From CALKYB01 sp964510575 (lineage in GTDB: Bacteria; Bdellovibrionota_C; UBA2361; SZUA-149; CALKYB01), in contig CAZECN010000010.1 in NCBI GenBank assembly GCA_964510575.1, positions 21,694 to 85,693 of the forward strand: 64,000 bases of DNA, in the 5' to 3' direction. Under the pieces are notes generated by a model. That model was not told the origin of the DNA and did not search any database. It saw nothing but the letters and a program-made list of their open reading frames with translations. The position numbers and the translations under genes were made by a program. Of the stretch, positions 17,777 through 27,733 are shown piece by piece. Positions within the stretch are counted from its first letter, which is position 1, and each line of letters opens with the position of its first letter.

Positions 17777-18262
17777 TTAGCTTAACCCAAGCTTTTCAAC
17801 CGTCAGCTCAAACAATTCTTGCTCCCGGCTCTCCATTTCAAGAGCTTTTTCTTTACTCACATTTTCATGTTCGTAACCAACTAGATGAAGAACTCCGTGA
17901 ACAAGTAGTCTTAGAGTTTCATCAGCTAAACTTACGTTTAGCTCCTTGGCCTGAACTCGAGCAGTTTCTAAAGAGATCACTACATCGCCGAGTGACTGGG
18001 CCTCGACTCCTCCACTTTCTCCCTCAGTCATTGGGAAAGAAAGCACATCAGTTGCCATATCTTTATTTCGAAACTTTGAATTGAGTTCTTTTATTTCAGA
18101 ATCATCCGTTAGAAGAATACTTAGCTCAGGGTAGTCACCCCTAAGATTTTTCAATGCCAAGGCGTTTAAGAGTATCCTTCCCGCCTCCGTTAGCTGGCTT
18201 ATCGTCAGAGCCTTCTTCTGAAGCTCGCTTACTGTCTCCCGAACTAGAACCTCTGTGGCCAT
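17777..18262 (-). CDS. ybeY: endoribonuclease YbeY (rRNA maturation)
   Basis: Metal-dependent RNase for 16S rRNA 3'-end maturation and ribosome quality control. The zinc motif HGVLHLVGYEH is intact (H-x3-H-x5-H), preceded by the family segment DMATDVLSFP. ATG at 18262 gives 161 residues, the usual size, with AGGAG seven bases upstream; a farther ATG at 18310 would add 16 residues and lacks that site. The start lies inside pgpH, so the two genes overlap by 122 bases in different frames, which is long for bacteria. It is the last gene of the alaS-pgpH-ybeY group. Confidence 0.93.
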   Translation of the reverse strand: MATEVLVRETVSELQKKALTISQLTEAGRILLNALALKNLRGDYPELSILLTDDSEIKELNSKFRNKDMATDVLSFPMTEGESGGVEAQSLGDVVISLETARVQAKELNVSLADETLRLLVHGVLHLVGYEHENVSKEKALEMESREQELFELTVEKLGLS

Positions 18263-20660
18263 CTTCTTGCTCCTGTTTCTTAGCTCTATCGTGACCCCTT
18301 TTCTCACCATTCTTCTTAGACGGCTTGAAAGGCTTAACTACTGAAAGGTTGGCTTTGTGCTCACCTGCAACCAGATCATTTTCTTTTTCTTCTTTAGGCT
18401 CTGATGAAGTCTTAGCTGCTGGCTCATTATACTCAACTCTGCGGTGATGAATTCCTGTGAGCACACGAGTAAATTCTTTGGCAATTAAGTGAAGCTCTTT
18501 AAGCGTAAGCTCTGACTCGTCTAGCTCACCATCTGCAAAGACCTTGTTGATCATTTTCTGAACCAAACCCTGAATCTTAGCAGGCGTTGGATCAGAGAGA
18601 GTTCTAGAAGCAGCTTCCACTCCATCGGCAAGCATTAATATTCCAGACTCTTTAGTTTGCGGACGAGGACCTGCATAACGATAGTGAGAATCATCTACAT
18701 GCTCATCCTCCTCGGCTTCTTTTAAGGCCTTGTCATAAAAATACTCTATCAAGGAAGTTCCGTGATGTTCTCTAATAAAGTCCACTAGTGGTCGAGGTAA
18801 CTTATGCTGTTCGGCTAACTCCACTCCATTTTTAACATGAGCTTTGATTATCAATGCCGACATCGATGGAGCGAGTTTGTCGTGCCGATTTTCTTTCGAA
18901 GTTTGATTTTCAATGAAGTAGGCCGGATTCTTCATCTTCCCTACATCATGATAATAGGCCCCAACTCTAGAAAGTAAGCTTTTCGCTCCTATAGACTTGG
19001 CAGCCCCTTCGGCCATTTGACCCATCACCACTGAGTGATTCCAGGTCCCTGGAGCCTGAACTGAAAGCTCTCTAAGTAAGGGTCGATCCAAAGAAGCAAG
19101 TTCAAGCAGCTTCATGTCCGTAATGTAAGAACCTGCCATCTCAACTAGCGGCGTAATAGAAGCAGCAAGAATACCAGACAAAAGACCCGCTACGGTTACA
19201 CAAAATAGCTTCTGACTATTGCTCGCAAAAGTACTTTGAGGCTCAAGTAAAACAAAGCCTAGAACCAGAACGATATTAATTAACGCGACCCGGAGCCCTG
19301 CCACTAAAAACTGAGAACGTCTGGGGCAATGCTGAACACTAACTGCTCCAACAATGTTACCCATTATAATTAGCAAAAGAAACTGCCATGCTTCTTCGAG
19401 AAAAACTCCGGTAAGAAGAGCAAAGGTCATTGCAAACAGAAATACCGCCGGCGCTCCGAGAGTAACTTCTAAGAGAATTCCACCCACAGCAACTGGGGCT
19501 ATTAGCAATATTACTCCTGAACTTAGCTCTGGGTAGGAGTAACTTAGGGCATCTCCTAGAATCCTGACTCCCTTAAACGCCAAAAAACTTCCGATCAAAA
19601 CAGCTGACACCACTATCAGATCTCTAAGGTGGGGTTTAAAGGCTGGCCAAATTTTAATTGTAAACAAAAATACAGTCGTAATAATCAAAGTAGAAAGCAA
19701 AAAGTAGCCGACTACTCCTTTCACTACATCAATCATCCGGTGCTGGGAGCGAATTTGCTCTAATATAGCGGCCTGAGACTTGGAAATTATATCTCCCGCT
19801 CTAACAATGAACTGACCTCGCTTTATAGTATAAGCTACTGGCTCAATACTACCTCGTAAACTTGTAGCCCGTCCCTCAAACTCAGCTGAGTCAAGAATGA
19901 CATTAGGCTCGATCATCATTAAGCCCAACTTGTTGACCAAAGAACGTAGCGACGCTGGTCCTTCCAAATCACGTCGAGCCAAAGCCTTTCCAAAAAGCGT
20001 GCTGGCCTGCTTATAGCTAATCAGATTGTTAGAGCCGTAAATCTCCTTCTCTTTTCCGGTTGAAGAGCTAACAAGAAGGACTCCACTTTCTTCAATGGCG
20101 TTATCAATTAGCTCTCGATTAGCAACGATTCCTCGAAGAAGGTAAGGATCAACCAAAGCCTCTAGAGTGGATTCCAGCTGGGGCCAATTTTTTTTGTTCT
20201 TAATAACCTTCCACTCTTCCCCAACCAGGTTAATTCTGGCCTGAAGCTCAAAGGAGGTTCTCTGCTCTTTTGTTAGGGGCAGCAAGTAGCCGGGTTTATC
20301 GTCCTGAACACCAGCAAATTCTTGAAGTGAGGCAAAAAGCTTTGTAAGGCGAGCCTTAGCCAAAGAACTTTCACTATCATCATGTCTAAAAATTCTCTTT
20401 AAACTTAAAACCGCATTGTCTCTTCTTTTAGTGGTAGCTGCCAGATCCTGTATTTTATATTCCCTAGGAGCTTGAATACTACGAGCGGCCTGAGAACCTG
20501 CTGAAAAACTACCAGGTGAAAGAAGAGACCAGTAGCTATCAAAAACCACCGGAGTCATTACAGCAGTAAGAATCACAGTTGTCAGAAGCAAGACTATGAT
20601 TCTGCCAATATCCTCAGGAGTAATTTGGCTTAACGTTAAATTTTCTGGAAGTAGTTTCAA
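18141..20660 (-). CDS. pgpH: 7TM-HD phosphodiesterase PgpH (c-di-AMP hydrolase family)
   Basis: Membrane HD-domain protein; characterised family members degrade c-di-AMP. The 839 residues have an N-terminal helix (about 22-42), a large extracytoplasmic 7TMR-HDED sensor region, a bundle of helices (about 310-500) and a cytoplasmic HD domain with NHSVVMGQMAE and the metal pair in AYYHDVGKMKNPAYF (His571-Asp572). The final 90 residues are a very charged, low-complexity tail (Lys/Glu/Gly/Ser), part of which is encoded in the ybeY overlap. The start appears to be TTG at 20660. It lies 9 bases after alaS. No c-di-AMP cyclase gene is in the window. Confidence 0.9.
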   Translation of the reverse strand: MKLLPENLTLSQITPEDIGRIIVLLLTTVILTAVMTPVVFDSYWSLLSPGSFSAGSQAARSIQAPREYKIQDLAATTKRRDNAVLSLKRIFRHDDSESSLAKARLTKLFASLQEFAGVQDDKPGYLLPLTKEQRTSFELQARINLVGEEWKVIKNKKNWPQLESTLEALVDPYLLRGIVANRELIDNAIEESGVLLVSSSTGKEKEIYGSNNLISYKQASTLFGKALARRDLEGPASLRSLVNKLGLMMIEPNVILDSAEFEGRATSLRGSIEPVAYTIKRGQFIVRAGDIISKSQAAILEQIRSQHRMIDVVKGVVGYFLLSTLIITTVFLFTIKIWPAFKPHLRDLIVVSAVLIGSFLAFKGVRILGDALSYSYPELSSGVILLIAPVAVGGILLEVTLGAPAVFLFAMTFALLTGVFLEEAWQFLLLIIMGNIVGAVSVQHCPRRSQFLVAGLRVALINIVLVLGFVLLEPQSTFASNSQKLFCVTVAGLLSGILAASITPLVEMAGSYITDMKLLELASLDRPLLRELSVQAPGTWNHSVVMGQMAEGAAKSIGAKSLLSRVGAYYHDVGKMKNPAYFIENQTSKENRHDKLAPSMSALIIKAHVKNGVELAEQHKLPRPLVDFIREHHGTSLIEYFYDKALKEAEEDEHVDDSHYRYAGPRPQTKESGILMLADGVEAASRTLSDPTPAKIQGLVQKMINKVFADGELDESELTLKELHLIAKEFTRVLTGIHHRRVEYNEPAAKTSSEPKEEKENDLVAGEHKANLSVVKPFKPSKKNGEKRGHDRAKKQEQEDGHRGSSSGDSKRASEEGSDDKPANGGGKDTLKRLGIEKS

Positions 20661-20669
20661 GTTTTCCTT

Positions 20670-23324
20670 TTATCGCACCAGCTCTCTAAACTTTTCTAGA
20701 GCTTCGGTTACTTTTTCAGGATCACCGCCACCAGCCTGAGCTAAGTCGGCTTTTCCACCCCCTCGAGAGCCGGCAATAGAAGCCATTTCTTTGATTAAAT
20801 TCCCAGCGTGAAACTTCTCCGTCAGGTCTGGAGTAATCGCCGTAAGAAAAATTGCTTTTCCTTCGTTCACACTCGCCAAAGCAATACATCCTGAGCCCAA
20901 ACGATTTCTCAAATCGTCGGCAACCTCTCGAAGTTGTTTGGCATTAACAGAATCCAGTGAACTAGCTACTAGCTTAGCACCACCTGGTAAATCTTCTGCT
21001 GAAGTAACCAAGTCCCCACCTTTAGCTAGGTTAACTGATTGGCTTAATTCATTCAGCTTGGCTTCAAGCTCTCTGTTCTTAGCAACTAACTTCTCAACTC
21101 GATCCTTGGAATTTTCCAAGGGAGTACTTAAAAGACGGGAAATTTCTCGAAGAGACCTATCCTGCCCGCGGTTAAAAGAGAAAGCCTGCATGCCGCACAC
21201 TGCTTCAACTCGTCTAACGCCTGAAGAAACCGCCCCCTCAGACAAAATAGTAATAGAGCCAATCTCTCCTGAAGCAGAAACATGGGTTCCTCCACAAAGC
21301 TCTAGAGAGTGCTCACCAATTTTAACAACTCGGACTTCATCTCCATATTTCTCGCCAAACAGAGCCATTGCTCCCGCTTTTTTTGCGTCTTCAAGACCCA
21401 TCAAATTGGTCTCAACCTCTGAATTCAAAAGAATCTCTCTAGTAATAATTTCCTGAATGCTTTCTAACTCTGAAGCGGTAATTGGATTATCGTGAGAGAA
21501 ATCAAATCGAAGACTCTTTTCAGAAACTCGAGAACCAGCTTGCTTTACATGATCACCAAGGACTTCTCTAAGAGCTAAGTGAAGCAAGTGAGTGGCTGAG
21601 TGGGATCGCCTAATATGCTGTCTTCTCTCGGGCTCAATCGAAAGTCGAACCTTGTCACCTTTAGCTAGCTCGCCCTCACTAACCTGACAAATATGAACTA
21701 TGGTCGAAGGCCCGACTTTCTGGGTATCAATTACATCCAGGGTGGCACCGTTTGAGCTAATGCTTCCAGTATCACCAACCTGACCACCACTCTCTGCATA
21801 AAAAGGAGTCTCTTTGCAAACTACAGCTACTTGCTCCCCTTCTGCCGCTTTATCAAGCTCACCAGCCTCGCCAAAGATACCAGAGATATTAGACTCATAC
21901 TCAAGTTGGTTATAGCCAACAAACTGCACTTCCTGAGGCTTCACTGATTTTTGAAGGATTAAAGCTGTTGAACTAGAACGCGCCTCACGAGATCGCTCTC
22001 GCTGCTCTTCCATAGCTTCGTGGAACTGTTCTCTGTCCACCGACATTCCATGAGAACGAACTATGTCTTCCGTCATGTCTAATGGAAAACCGTAAGTGTC
22101 ATGCAACTGAAAAGCCACTCCGCCGTCCAGCTTAGAGCCTTCTGCCTTTTTAATCTCTTTGGATAATAAGGAAATTCCTGTGTCCAAAGTGCTAAGAAAT
22201 TTCTCTTCTTCCTTCTTAATAGCAGAGATAATCGTTTCAGATTTTTGCTCCAACTCAGGATAAGCCGAACCCATGATTCTAATCAGCTCTTCAGAAACCT
22301 TGAAAAGAAAAGGATCTTTAAGACCTAAGTTTCTGGCATGACGACAGGCTCGACGAATCAAACGCCTTAAAACATATCCTCGACCTTCACTTGAAGGGCT
22401 TATTCCATCAGCGATAAGAAAGCTTGCTGCCCTCACGTGGTCTGCCACTACTCGGTGGGCAATATCAGTTTCGTACTGTTTATCCTTAAGGGTGTCTCTT
22501 TCAGTATAGTCGGAGCCGTCGTATGACGTAGAAGAGAGCTTTTCTGTGAAAGTAATTATCGAGCGGAACTCATCAGTGTCATAATTTGAGCGAACTCCTT
22601 GCTTAACCGCAGCAATCCGTTCAAGACCCATTCCAGTGTCAACCGAAGGCTTAGGAAGGGGCTCCATTTTTCCAGTGACGTCTCGATTGAACTGCATAAA
22701 AACCAAATTCCAGATTTCTATGTAAGTTCCATCGTCTTTTCTAAACTCTGCTTCAGACTGCTCAGCACCGTCTGGCCCAAGAAAATAATGAATTTCAGAA
22801 CAAGGTCCACAGGGACCTGTGTCACCCATTGACCAGAAGTTATCTTTCTCGCCGCATCTTAGAATACGCCCTGGCAAAACATCTGTGTTAGCCTTCCAAA
22901 GCTCTTCGGCTTCGTCGTCGTCATCAAAGATCGTCACCCAAAGACGGTTCTTATCAAGTCCAAGATCTTCCGTTAAGAACTGCCAAGCAAAAACGATGGC
23001 ATCGGTTTTGAAATAATCGCCAAAGGAGAAATTACCGAGCATTTCGAAAAATGTGTGATGGCGAGCAGTGCGACCTACGTTCTCGAGGTCGTTATGTTTA
23101 CCAGAAATTCTAAGAGACTTTTGGCAACTAGTAGCTCGGTTGTATCCCCTGTCCTCTTGTCCAAGAAAACAATCTTTGAAAGGAACCATACCAGCGTTAA
23201 CAAATAGCAGGGTGGGATCATCTCCAGGGATCAAGGACCCACTTTGGACACGAGTATGTCCTTTGCTTTCGTAGTAACTTAAGAATTTTTCTCTGATATC
23301 TGAAGTTTTCAAGTGATCTTCCAA
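20670..23324 (-). CDS. alaS: alanyl-tRNA synthetase
   Basis: Charges tRNA-Ala. The 884-residue length is typical. The class II core has ARHHTFFEMLGNFSFGDYF near 65-85 and GMGLERIAA near 230; the editing domain has the zinc ligands HSATHLLH and CGGTHV; a DHHA1-type C-terminal domain ends in GSRGGGKADLAQAGG. The best start is TTG at 23324 (no nearby ATG in frame). A candidate promoter on the minus strand has ACGACA at 23490-23485 and TATACT at 23466-23461. Confidence 0.98.
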   Translation of the reverse strand: MEDHLKTSDIREKFLSYYESKGHTRVQSGSLIPGDDPTLLFVNAGMVPFKDCFLGQEDRGYNRATSCQKSLRISGKHNDLENVGRTARHHTFFEMLGNFSFGDYFKTDAIVFAWQFLTEDLGLDKNRLWVTIFDDDDEAEELWKANTDVLPGRILRCGEKDNFWSMGDTGPCGPCSEIHYFLGPDGAEQSEAEFRKDDGTYIEIWNLVFMQFNRDVTGKMEPLPKPSVDTGMGLERIAAVKQGVRSNYDTDEFRSIITFTEKLSSTSYDGSDYTERDTLKDKQYETDIAHRVVADHVRAASFLIADGISPSSEGRGYVLRRLIRRACRHARNLGLKDPFLFKVSEELIRIMGSAYPELEQKSETIISAIKKEEEKFLSTLDTGISLLSKEIKKAEGSKLDGGVAFQLHDTYGFPLDMTEDIVRSHGMSVDREQFHEAMEEQRERSREARSSSTALILQKSVKPQEVQFVGYNQLEYESNISGIFGEAGELDKAAEGEQVAVVCKETPFYAESGGQVGDTGSISSNGATLDVIDTQKVGPSTIVHICQVSEGELAKGDKVRLSIEPERRQHIRRSHSATHLLHLALREVLGDHVKQAGSRVSEKSLRFDFSHDNPITASELESIQEIITREILLNSEVETNLMGLEDAKKAGAMALFGEKYGDEVRVVKIGEHSLELCGGTHVSASGEIGSITILSEGAVSSGVRRVEAVCGMQAFSFNRGQDRSLREISRLLSTPLENSKDRVEKLVAKNRELEAKLNELSQSVNLAKGGDLVTSAEDLPGGAKLVASSLDSVNAKQLREVADDLRNRLGSGCIALASVNEGKAIFLTAITPDLTEKFHAGNLIKEMASIAGSRGGGKADLAQAGGGDPEKVTEALEKFRELVR

Positions 23325-23653
23325 TTAAAAGGTACCTGAGTCAGTTAATAGCGCTGCATAATAATGCCAAGGCAGACTAGCCGGCCACTCGCACTATAGA
23401 AGCTGACCGAATTAGAGCTGCTTTTTTCGCAGGCGGGAGAATGTCTGAAAGACCGCTTAAAGTATATAGACTAGGAGTCATAAATGTCGTCTTCTCTGAT
23501 ACCCTCAAAATGATTACTTCTAGAGTTTACAAGGAGTTAGGCTAATTCTCAACTAGAGAATTAGGCTGAATTGGTAGTGAGTTCGAGGGGTTATAAAGGA
23601 AAGCCAACTATTTCGATGGCCACTTATTATATAGTGGCAAAAAATAGCTTCCC
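23325..23653. other. intergenic region upstream of alaS
   Basis: No gene seen. It contains a 9-base inverted repeat (23542-23550 with 23556-23564, 5-base loop) and a 6-base dyad GCCACT/AGTGGC at 23619-23638 just after the HAD gene. Neither is followed by a T-tract on the minus strand, so neither is a clear terminator. The alaS promoter candidate lies at 23461-23490. Confidence 0.5.
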
Positions 23654-24331
23654 TCAACCAGAGGAAAGTTTTTGTGGAATCTGAGCCAAGGAATCCAAGC
23701 ACCAGTCTGGCCCAGTGACCTCAAGCACTTCTTTCCTAATCCCACCACTTAGTAAAGCTATCTTTAGCCCCACTCCACAAGCTTTAGCACTTTCGATGTC
23801 AGGGGGCACATCTCCTGCAAAAAGACATTCCATAGGCTCGACCTCAAACTTTTTACAAACCGTTTCAATCTGAGGTCTCTTATCATGCCACTCTTTTTCC
23901 AGGTCAGATCGGCTTTGAATATGAACTATGAAATTTTCAATACCTGTTCCAGAAAGTCTTTCGGCTATTCCCTCTGGCTTCTCATCCCGAGAAGTAACTA
24001 TTACGGAAGGCACTCCACTTTCTTTCAGCCAGCTTAGGGTTTCCAAAGTTCCAGGTAAAACTTCAGGCTCAGGATAATCTGCCCAATTGAAAAGCTCCCA
24101 GTAAACTCTTTCGAATTCTGCACGTCTGGAGTCTTCAACAAAACCAAAGAAATCGAATTTTGAAAAATAATCCTCAAGTGTTTCTAAAGAAGCTTCTTCC
24201 ATAGAAAGCTTTTCATAAACAGCTCTGGTCTGAGAAAAAAGAAATTCTTTAGCAAATTTAATCAAAGTACCATCTAGATCAAACAGAGCTAGCTTAAAAT
24301 CGGAAATCTGTAGTTTTTTTACTTCAGTCAT
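23654..24331 (-). CDS. HAD-superfamily phosphatase
   Basis: The 225 residues carry the HAD motifs: nucleophile DLDGTL near 18-23, Thr/Ser motif II in VIVTSRDE near 115, and motif IV AGDVPPDIESAKACG near 172-186. The cap domain lies between motifs I and II, as in phosphoglycolate-phosphatase-like members. The substrate cannot be fixed. The ATG overlaps the rlmD stop codon (ATGA), so it is translated together with the RNA methyltransferase. Confidence 0.85.
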   Translation of the reverse strand: MTEVKKLQISDFKLALFDLDGTLIKFAKEFLFSQTRAVYEKLSMEEASLETLEDYFSKFDFFGFVEDSRRAEFERVYWELFNWADYPEPEVLPGTLETLSWLKESGVPSVIVTSRDEKPEGIAERLSGTGIENFIVHIQSRSDLEKEWHDKRPQIETVCKKFEVEPMECLFAGDVPPDIESAKACGVGLKIALLSGGIRKEVLEVTGPDWCLDSLAQIPQKLSSG

Positions 24332-25623
24332 GACGAGCGATTCAAGACTCCAACGATCTCCAGGTGACTTGTCTGAGCAAACATATCAAAAGGCTTAACC
24401 TCTTCAAGCTCCCAACCTTCGTCGAGCAGAATTCTTAAATCGCGCGCAAATGAAGCCAACTGACAAGAAATTAAAATAAGCCGCTTCGCGTAAGAAAGCT
24501 CTTTCGCTATCAAGTTAAGACCACTTCTTGGGGGATCAACTACTACGAGCTCCACCTCTTCCTTTTCGTTTCTGTTCTTCAAAAATTTCTCTACCGACTG
24601 ATCCACGACTTCTACTCGATCAGAGACTTTGTATTTTTCGGCATTGCGAGAGCAAAAAGACGTTAACTGTTCACTGCATTCAACGGCCACCAGTTTTGCA
24701 CCAGCTTTAGCTAGGGGAATACTGAAGTTACCAGCTCCTGAATAGAGATCGTGAACCCGATCCCCTTTTGTGAGATTTGCTGAGCGAACCACAAAATCTA
24801 CCATTTTTTGGTTTACTTCAGAGTTAACCTGAGAGAATTCCCCAAGCGGCACTCCTATTCGAGTTGTGCCTAAAACAGTAAGCTCTAATATTTTTCTCCC
24901 GTAACCTCCCAGCTCTTTAGTGGCACTGACTAATGTTGCATCACTAAAGCAATCCTTCGAAGCCTTCAAAATCGATTCAATTTCGGTTTCTGAAAGCTGA
25001 ACTCTAGCTTTCAGTTGAGCCACTACTCCCTCTCGATCGCTCTCAAGCACTATCGAGCTAATTTTTCCAGAGATTGCAGGGGCTAGATTTTGGCATGATT
25101 CAAGCACTTGGTTAATCGCGAGGTCAGAAATCTCACAACTAGAAATTGGAACGACAACTCTTGATTTAGCTTTATAGAAACCTATTTTCCCTTCGTGGCT
25201 TACATGAAGGTTAACTCTCCTTCTATAGTTAAAAGGACTTGAAGGCTCTATTGGGCTAACTTTCGAAAGCTCTGACTCAGAAAGACGTCTAGTTCTAAGA
25301 GCACCAAGGATCATCGACTGCTTGGCATCCAGCTGTTCCTCGTAGCTCATGTGCTGAAGCTCACAGCCACCACAGCGACCATAAACTGAGCAAGGAGGCT
25401 CTACTCTTTCAACTGATGAGGTTTCAACCACATCCAATTCGGTGCGAACAAAACGTTCCTTTTTCTCAACGACTTTGGCCGAAACTTGTTCGCCTCTTAT
25501 CGTGAAAGGGACAAAAGCCGTGATGCCCAACAGCTCCTTCTCCCCGTCGATAACCTCGCCTACTCCAGAACCACCAGAAGCGATCTCACGAATATTTACT
25601 TTAACTGACTCCACTGGCCTCAA
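24328..25623 (-). CDS. rlmD: 23S rRNA (uracil-5-)-methyltransferase, RlmD family
   Basis: Makes 5-methyluridine in 23S rRNA from SAM. The 431 residues begin with a TRAM-like beta-barrel domain (about 1-62), then a Fe-S cluster motif CSVYGRCGGCELQHMSYEEQ near 78-97, the SAM site DLYSGAGNFSIPLA, the catalytic-region VVDPPRSGL and the nucleophile Cys in ILISCQLASFARDL. RlmC, RlmD and TrmA-like members cannot be told apart with certainty; the TRAM plus Fe-S pattern favours RlmD or RlmCD. The start is TTG with GGGAG upstream. Confidence 0.88.
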   Translation of the reverse strand: MRPVESVKVNIREIASGGSGVGEVIDGEKELLGITAFVPFTIRGEQVSAKVVEKKERFVRTELDVVETSSVERVEPPCSVYGRCGGCELQHMSYEEQLDAKQSMILGALRTRRLSESELSKVSPIEPSSPFNYRRRVNLHVSHEGKIGFYKAKSRVVVPISSCEISDLAINQVLESCQNLAPAISGKISSIVLESDREGVVAQLKARVQLSETEIESILKASKDCFSDATLVSATKELGGYGRKILELTVLGTTRIGVPLGEFSQVNSEVNQKMVDFVVRSANLTKGDRVHDLYSGAGNFSIPLAKAGAKLVAVECSEQLTSFCSRNAEKYKVSDRVEVVDQSVEKFLKNRNEKEEVELVVVDPPRSGLNLIAKELSYAKRLILISCQLASFARDLRILLDEGWELEEVKPFDMFAQTSHLEIVGVLNRSS

Positions 25624-25667
25624 TTAGGGCTCTCCCTCCCAAACTTTCAAATGGGCCAAGGAAAAGG

Positions 25668-27506
25668 TTAACCACCAGCTGTTAACTGCTCGGACTGGTT
25701 TTGTTCCTTCAGAACTATTTTGGTTGGAGACTTTTCAAGGTTTCTTACTGAATGAAGATTTAAATTTTGCTCCAGCTTCTTTGCTCGCTCGGCAAGCTCT
25801 TTGCGATCGAATTCTAACTTTTTGTTGTAGTCAATCGTCGGCAGCTTAACCTTCAGGGGGTTAACTGATTTTCCGTTATCATAGAATCTAAAATCAAGAT
25901 GAGGACCGGTAGACCTGCCTGTAGAACCGACTGTTCCGATAACCTGGCCTCGCTTAACTCGACTACCTACCCTTACACCCTTGTTGATTTTAGCTAAGTG
26001 AAGATAAGCCGTTCCGTAACGAGGACCATGACTGATTTTAATCATGATCCCGTTTGGCCCTTTTCGGCCAGCAAAAGTAACTTTTCCATCTGCAACGCTT
26101 CGAACAGGCGTTCCTCTTGGTGCGGCAAAGTCCACTCCACGATGAGGCTTTCTTCTCTTCAGAATTGGATGAAGTCTAGAATGAGAAAAGTGACTGGAAA
26201 TTCTAGAAAAGCGAAGAGGATACCTTAAGAAAGTATTGCCCAAAATTTTGCCTTCGCGATCTACTACATGCTCTTCGCCGCTTCTATCCTTAACCTTAAA
26301 GGCACGAAAAACATCTCCTCCAACTCTAACACCAGCGGCAACCAGCTCTCCATTTCCAACCTCTGTTCCATCTTCAAGAAACTGCTTATTGTAGATTACG
26401 GAAAAACGGTCTCCATTTTGAAGATCTTTATCAAAACGAATCTTGTTGGAGAACATGTCGACAAAATCATCAACCATGGCATAACCAAGTCCGTTTCTTT
26501 CAGCAGCTTCAGAAAGCGTACTTTCAATTCTTCCACCAGCAACCATTTCTTTGTTCTCAACTTCTTTCTCAAGAAGATCGAATGAAAATCGACTGCTAGC
26601 TTCAGAGCTCGACGCCTTTAGAATCCGAACTGTCCGAACCGGATCGATGTCCATAGAAACACGATCAAGCCCACCATCGTCTTTTCTAGAAAATTCGATC
26701 GCCTGTCCAGGTCGAAGATGATGGCTAACTTCTCGGGAGTTACGAAGTAGTTTATCAATTTGCCTAGCCTCAACAGCTGGAAAGCCATAGCGGTCAAAAA
26801 TAGCCAGCCAAGTATCTCCTGAACTAACTTTGTGCAAGATCACACCAGCAAGAGTAACCGTCTCAACTTCAGGCGCAGTATTCGTCACCAACTCTGGCCC
26901 TTCTACTGAAGGTCCCTGACGCGAGTCATCTCGCTCAACGCTAGCGGAATTAGAAAGGGCCGAGTTAGAAATAGCCGGACCAGAGTCAAAAGAGTTTCGC
27001 AAAGAAGATCTACTAGAAGGAATGGCAGCTAAGGCTGCAACTGCAGGAAGATCAATCTTAGCGGCTGGATCAACAGCTACCTCAGGTTGAAAACTTTCCG
27101 CGGAACTTGCAACTACAGATCTCGCAGGCTGAACTTTTTCCGCAGCCAATTCTTCAGAATTGCTTTTAACTTCTAAGGCCGCCGTGGACCCAGAGAAGTT
27201 TGCCTGGACCTCCTGAGTTTCAATAGCTTGAGATGCGGAGGAAACAATTAATTCACCCGCTCTTGCCTTTGACTGAATATCTGCAAGACGGGGCTCCTCT
27301 TCACCCAACAGCGCCCACTTAGCTACAAGTGTCAGCACCAAACCTAGGGCAACAATCCCAAAATTACCGGGCCGGAAAATACTATCCGCAGCTCCTCTTT
27401 TTTTGACCTCCTGCCCTTCTAAAGCAGGACGATAGAGTCTAGGAATTGCTTCCGAGTGACTCCAGTCAACGGTCTTCAATGGTTTCTGTTTTTTAGCCTG
27501 GGACAT
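25668..27506 (-). CDS. membrane-anchored M23 peptidoglycan endopeptidase
   Basis: A murein hydrolase of about 612 residues from the ATG at 27506 (GAGA upstream); an upstream in-frame start at 27617 would add 37 residues of unlikely sequence. One anchor helix (about 46-66) is followed by a long Ala/Ser/Glu-rich linker, an OapA/LysM-like region (SSGDTWLAIFDRYGF) and a C-terminal M23 domain with HRGVDFAAPRGTPV and AYLHLAKI. The last motif reads GPHLDFRFY, so the usual His-x-His is His-x-Asp, removing one expected zinc ligand. The layout resembles MepM-type enzymes. The gene lies 44 bases downstream of rlmD's start side and is divergent from ruvX. Confidence 0.85.
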   Translation of the reverse strand: MSQAKKQKPLKTVDWSHSEAIPRLYRPALEGQEVKKRGAADSIFRPGNFGIVALGLVLTLVAKWALLGEEEPRLADIQSKARAGELIVSSASQAIETQEVQANFSGSTAALEVKSNSEELAAEKVQPARSVVASSAESFQPEVAVDPAAKIDLPAVAALAAIPSSRSSLRNSFDSGPAISNSALSNSASVERDDSRQGPSVEGPELVTNTAPEVETVTLAGVILHKVSSGDTWLAIFDRYGFPAVEARQIDKLLRNSREVSHHLRPGQAIEFSRKDDGGLDRVSMDIDPVRTVRILKASSSEASSRFSFDLLEKEVENKEMVAGGRIESTLSEAAERNGLGYAMVDDFVDMFSNKIRFDKDLQNGDRFSVIYNKQFLEDGTEVGNGELVAAGVRVGGDVFRAFKVKDRSGEEHVVDREGKILGNTFLRYPLRFSRISSHFSHSRLHPILKRRKPHRGVDFAAPRGTPVRSVADGKVTFAGRKGPNGIMIKISHGPRYGTAYLHLAKINKGVRVGSRVKRGQVIGTVGSTGRSTGPHLDFRFYDNGKSVNPLKVKLPTIDYNKKLEFDRKELAERAKKLEQNLNLHSVRNLEKSPTKIVLKEQNQSEQLTAGG

Positions 27507-27733
27507 TGCTTCTCGTGTATCCGAAAATAAAGAAAAATACCTTCTGGAAGATGAAGCTCTGGATACTAATACAACATTAAATTTTATGCATGGGCCAATT
27601 GGGGAAAACCTCTCCACTCACTCTTCAATATTTTTAAGCAAAAAAAGGAAAATATAGGATTGATATCATTTTTTTCCACAGACTCTATGATAGAAGCTCA
27701 TCGACTATTTTAAATTAAAAACAGACGAATTAG

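Noticed and set aside
23542..23638. Terminators after the HAD phosphatase gene
   Set aside because: Two small dyads occur, but neither is followed by a T-tract on the minus strand.
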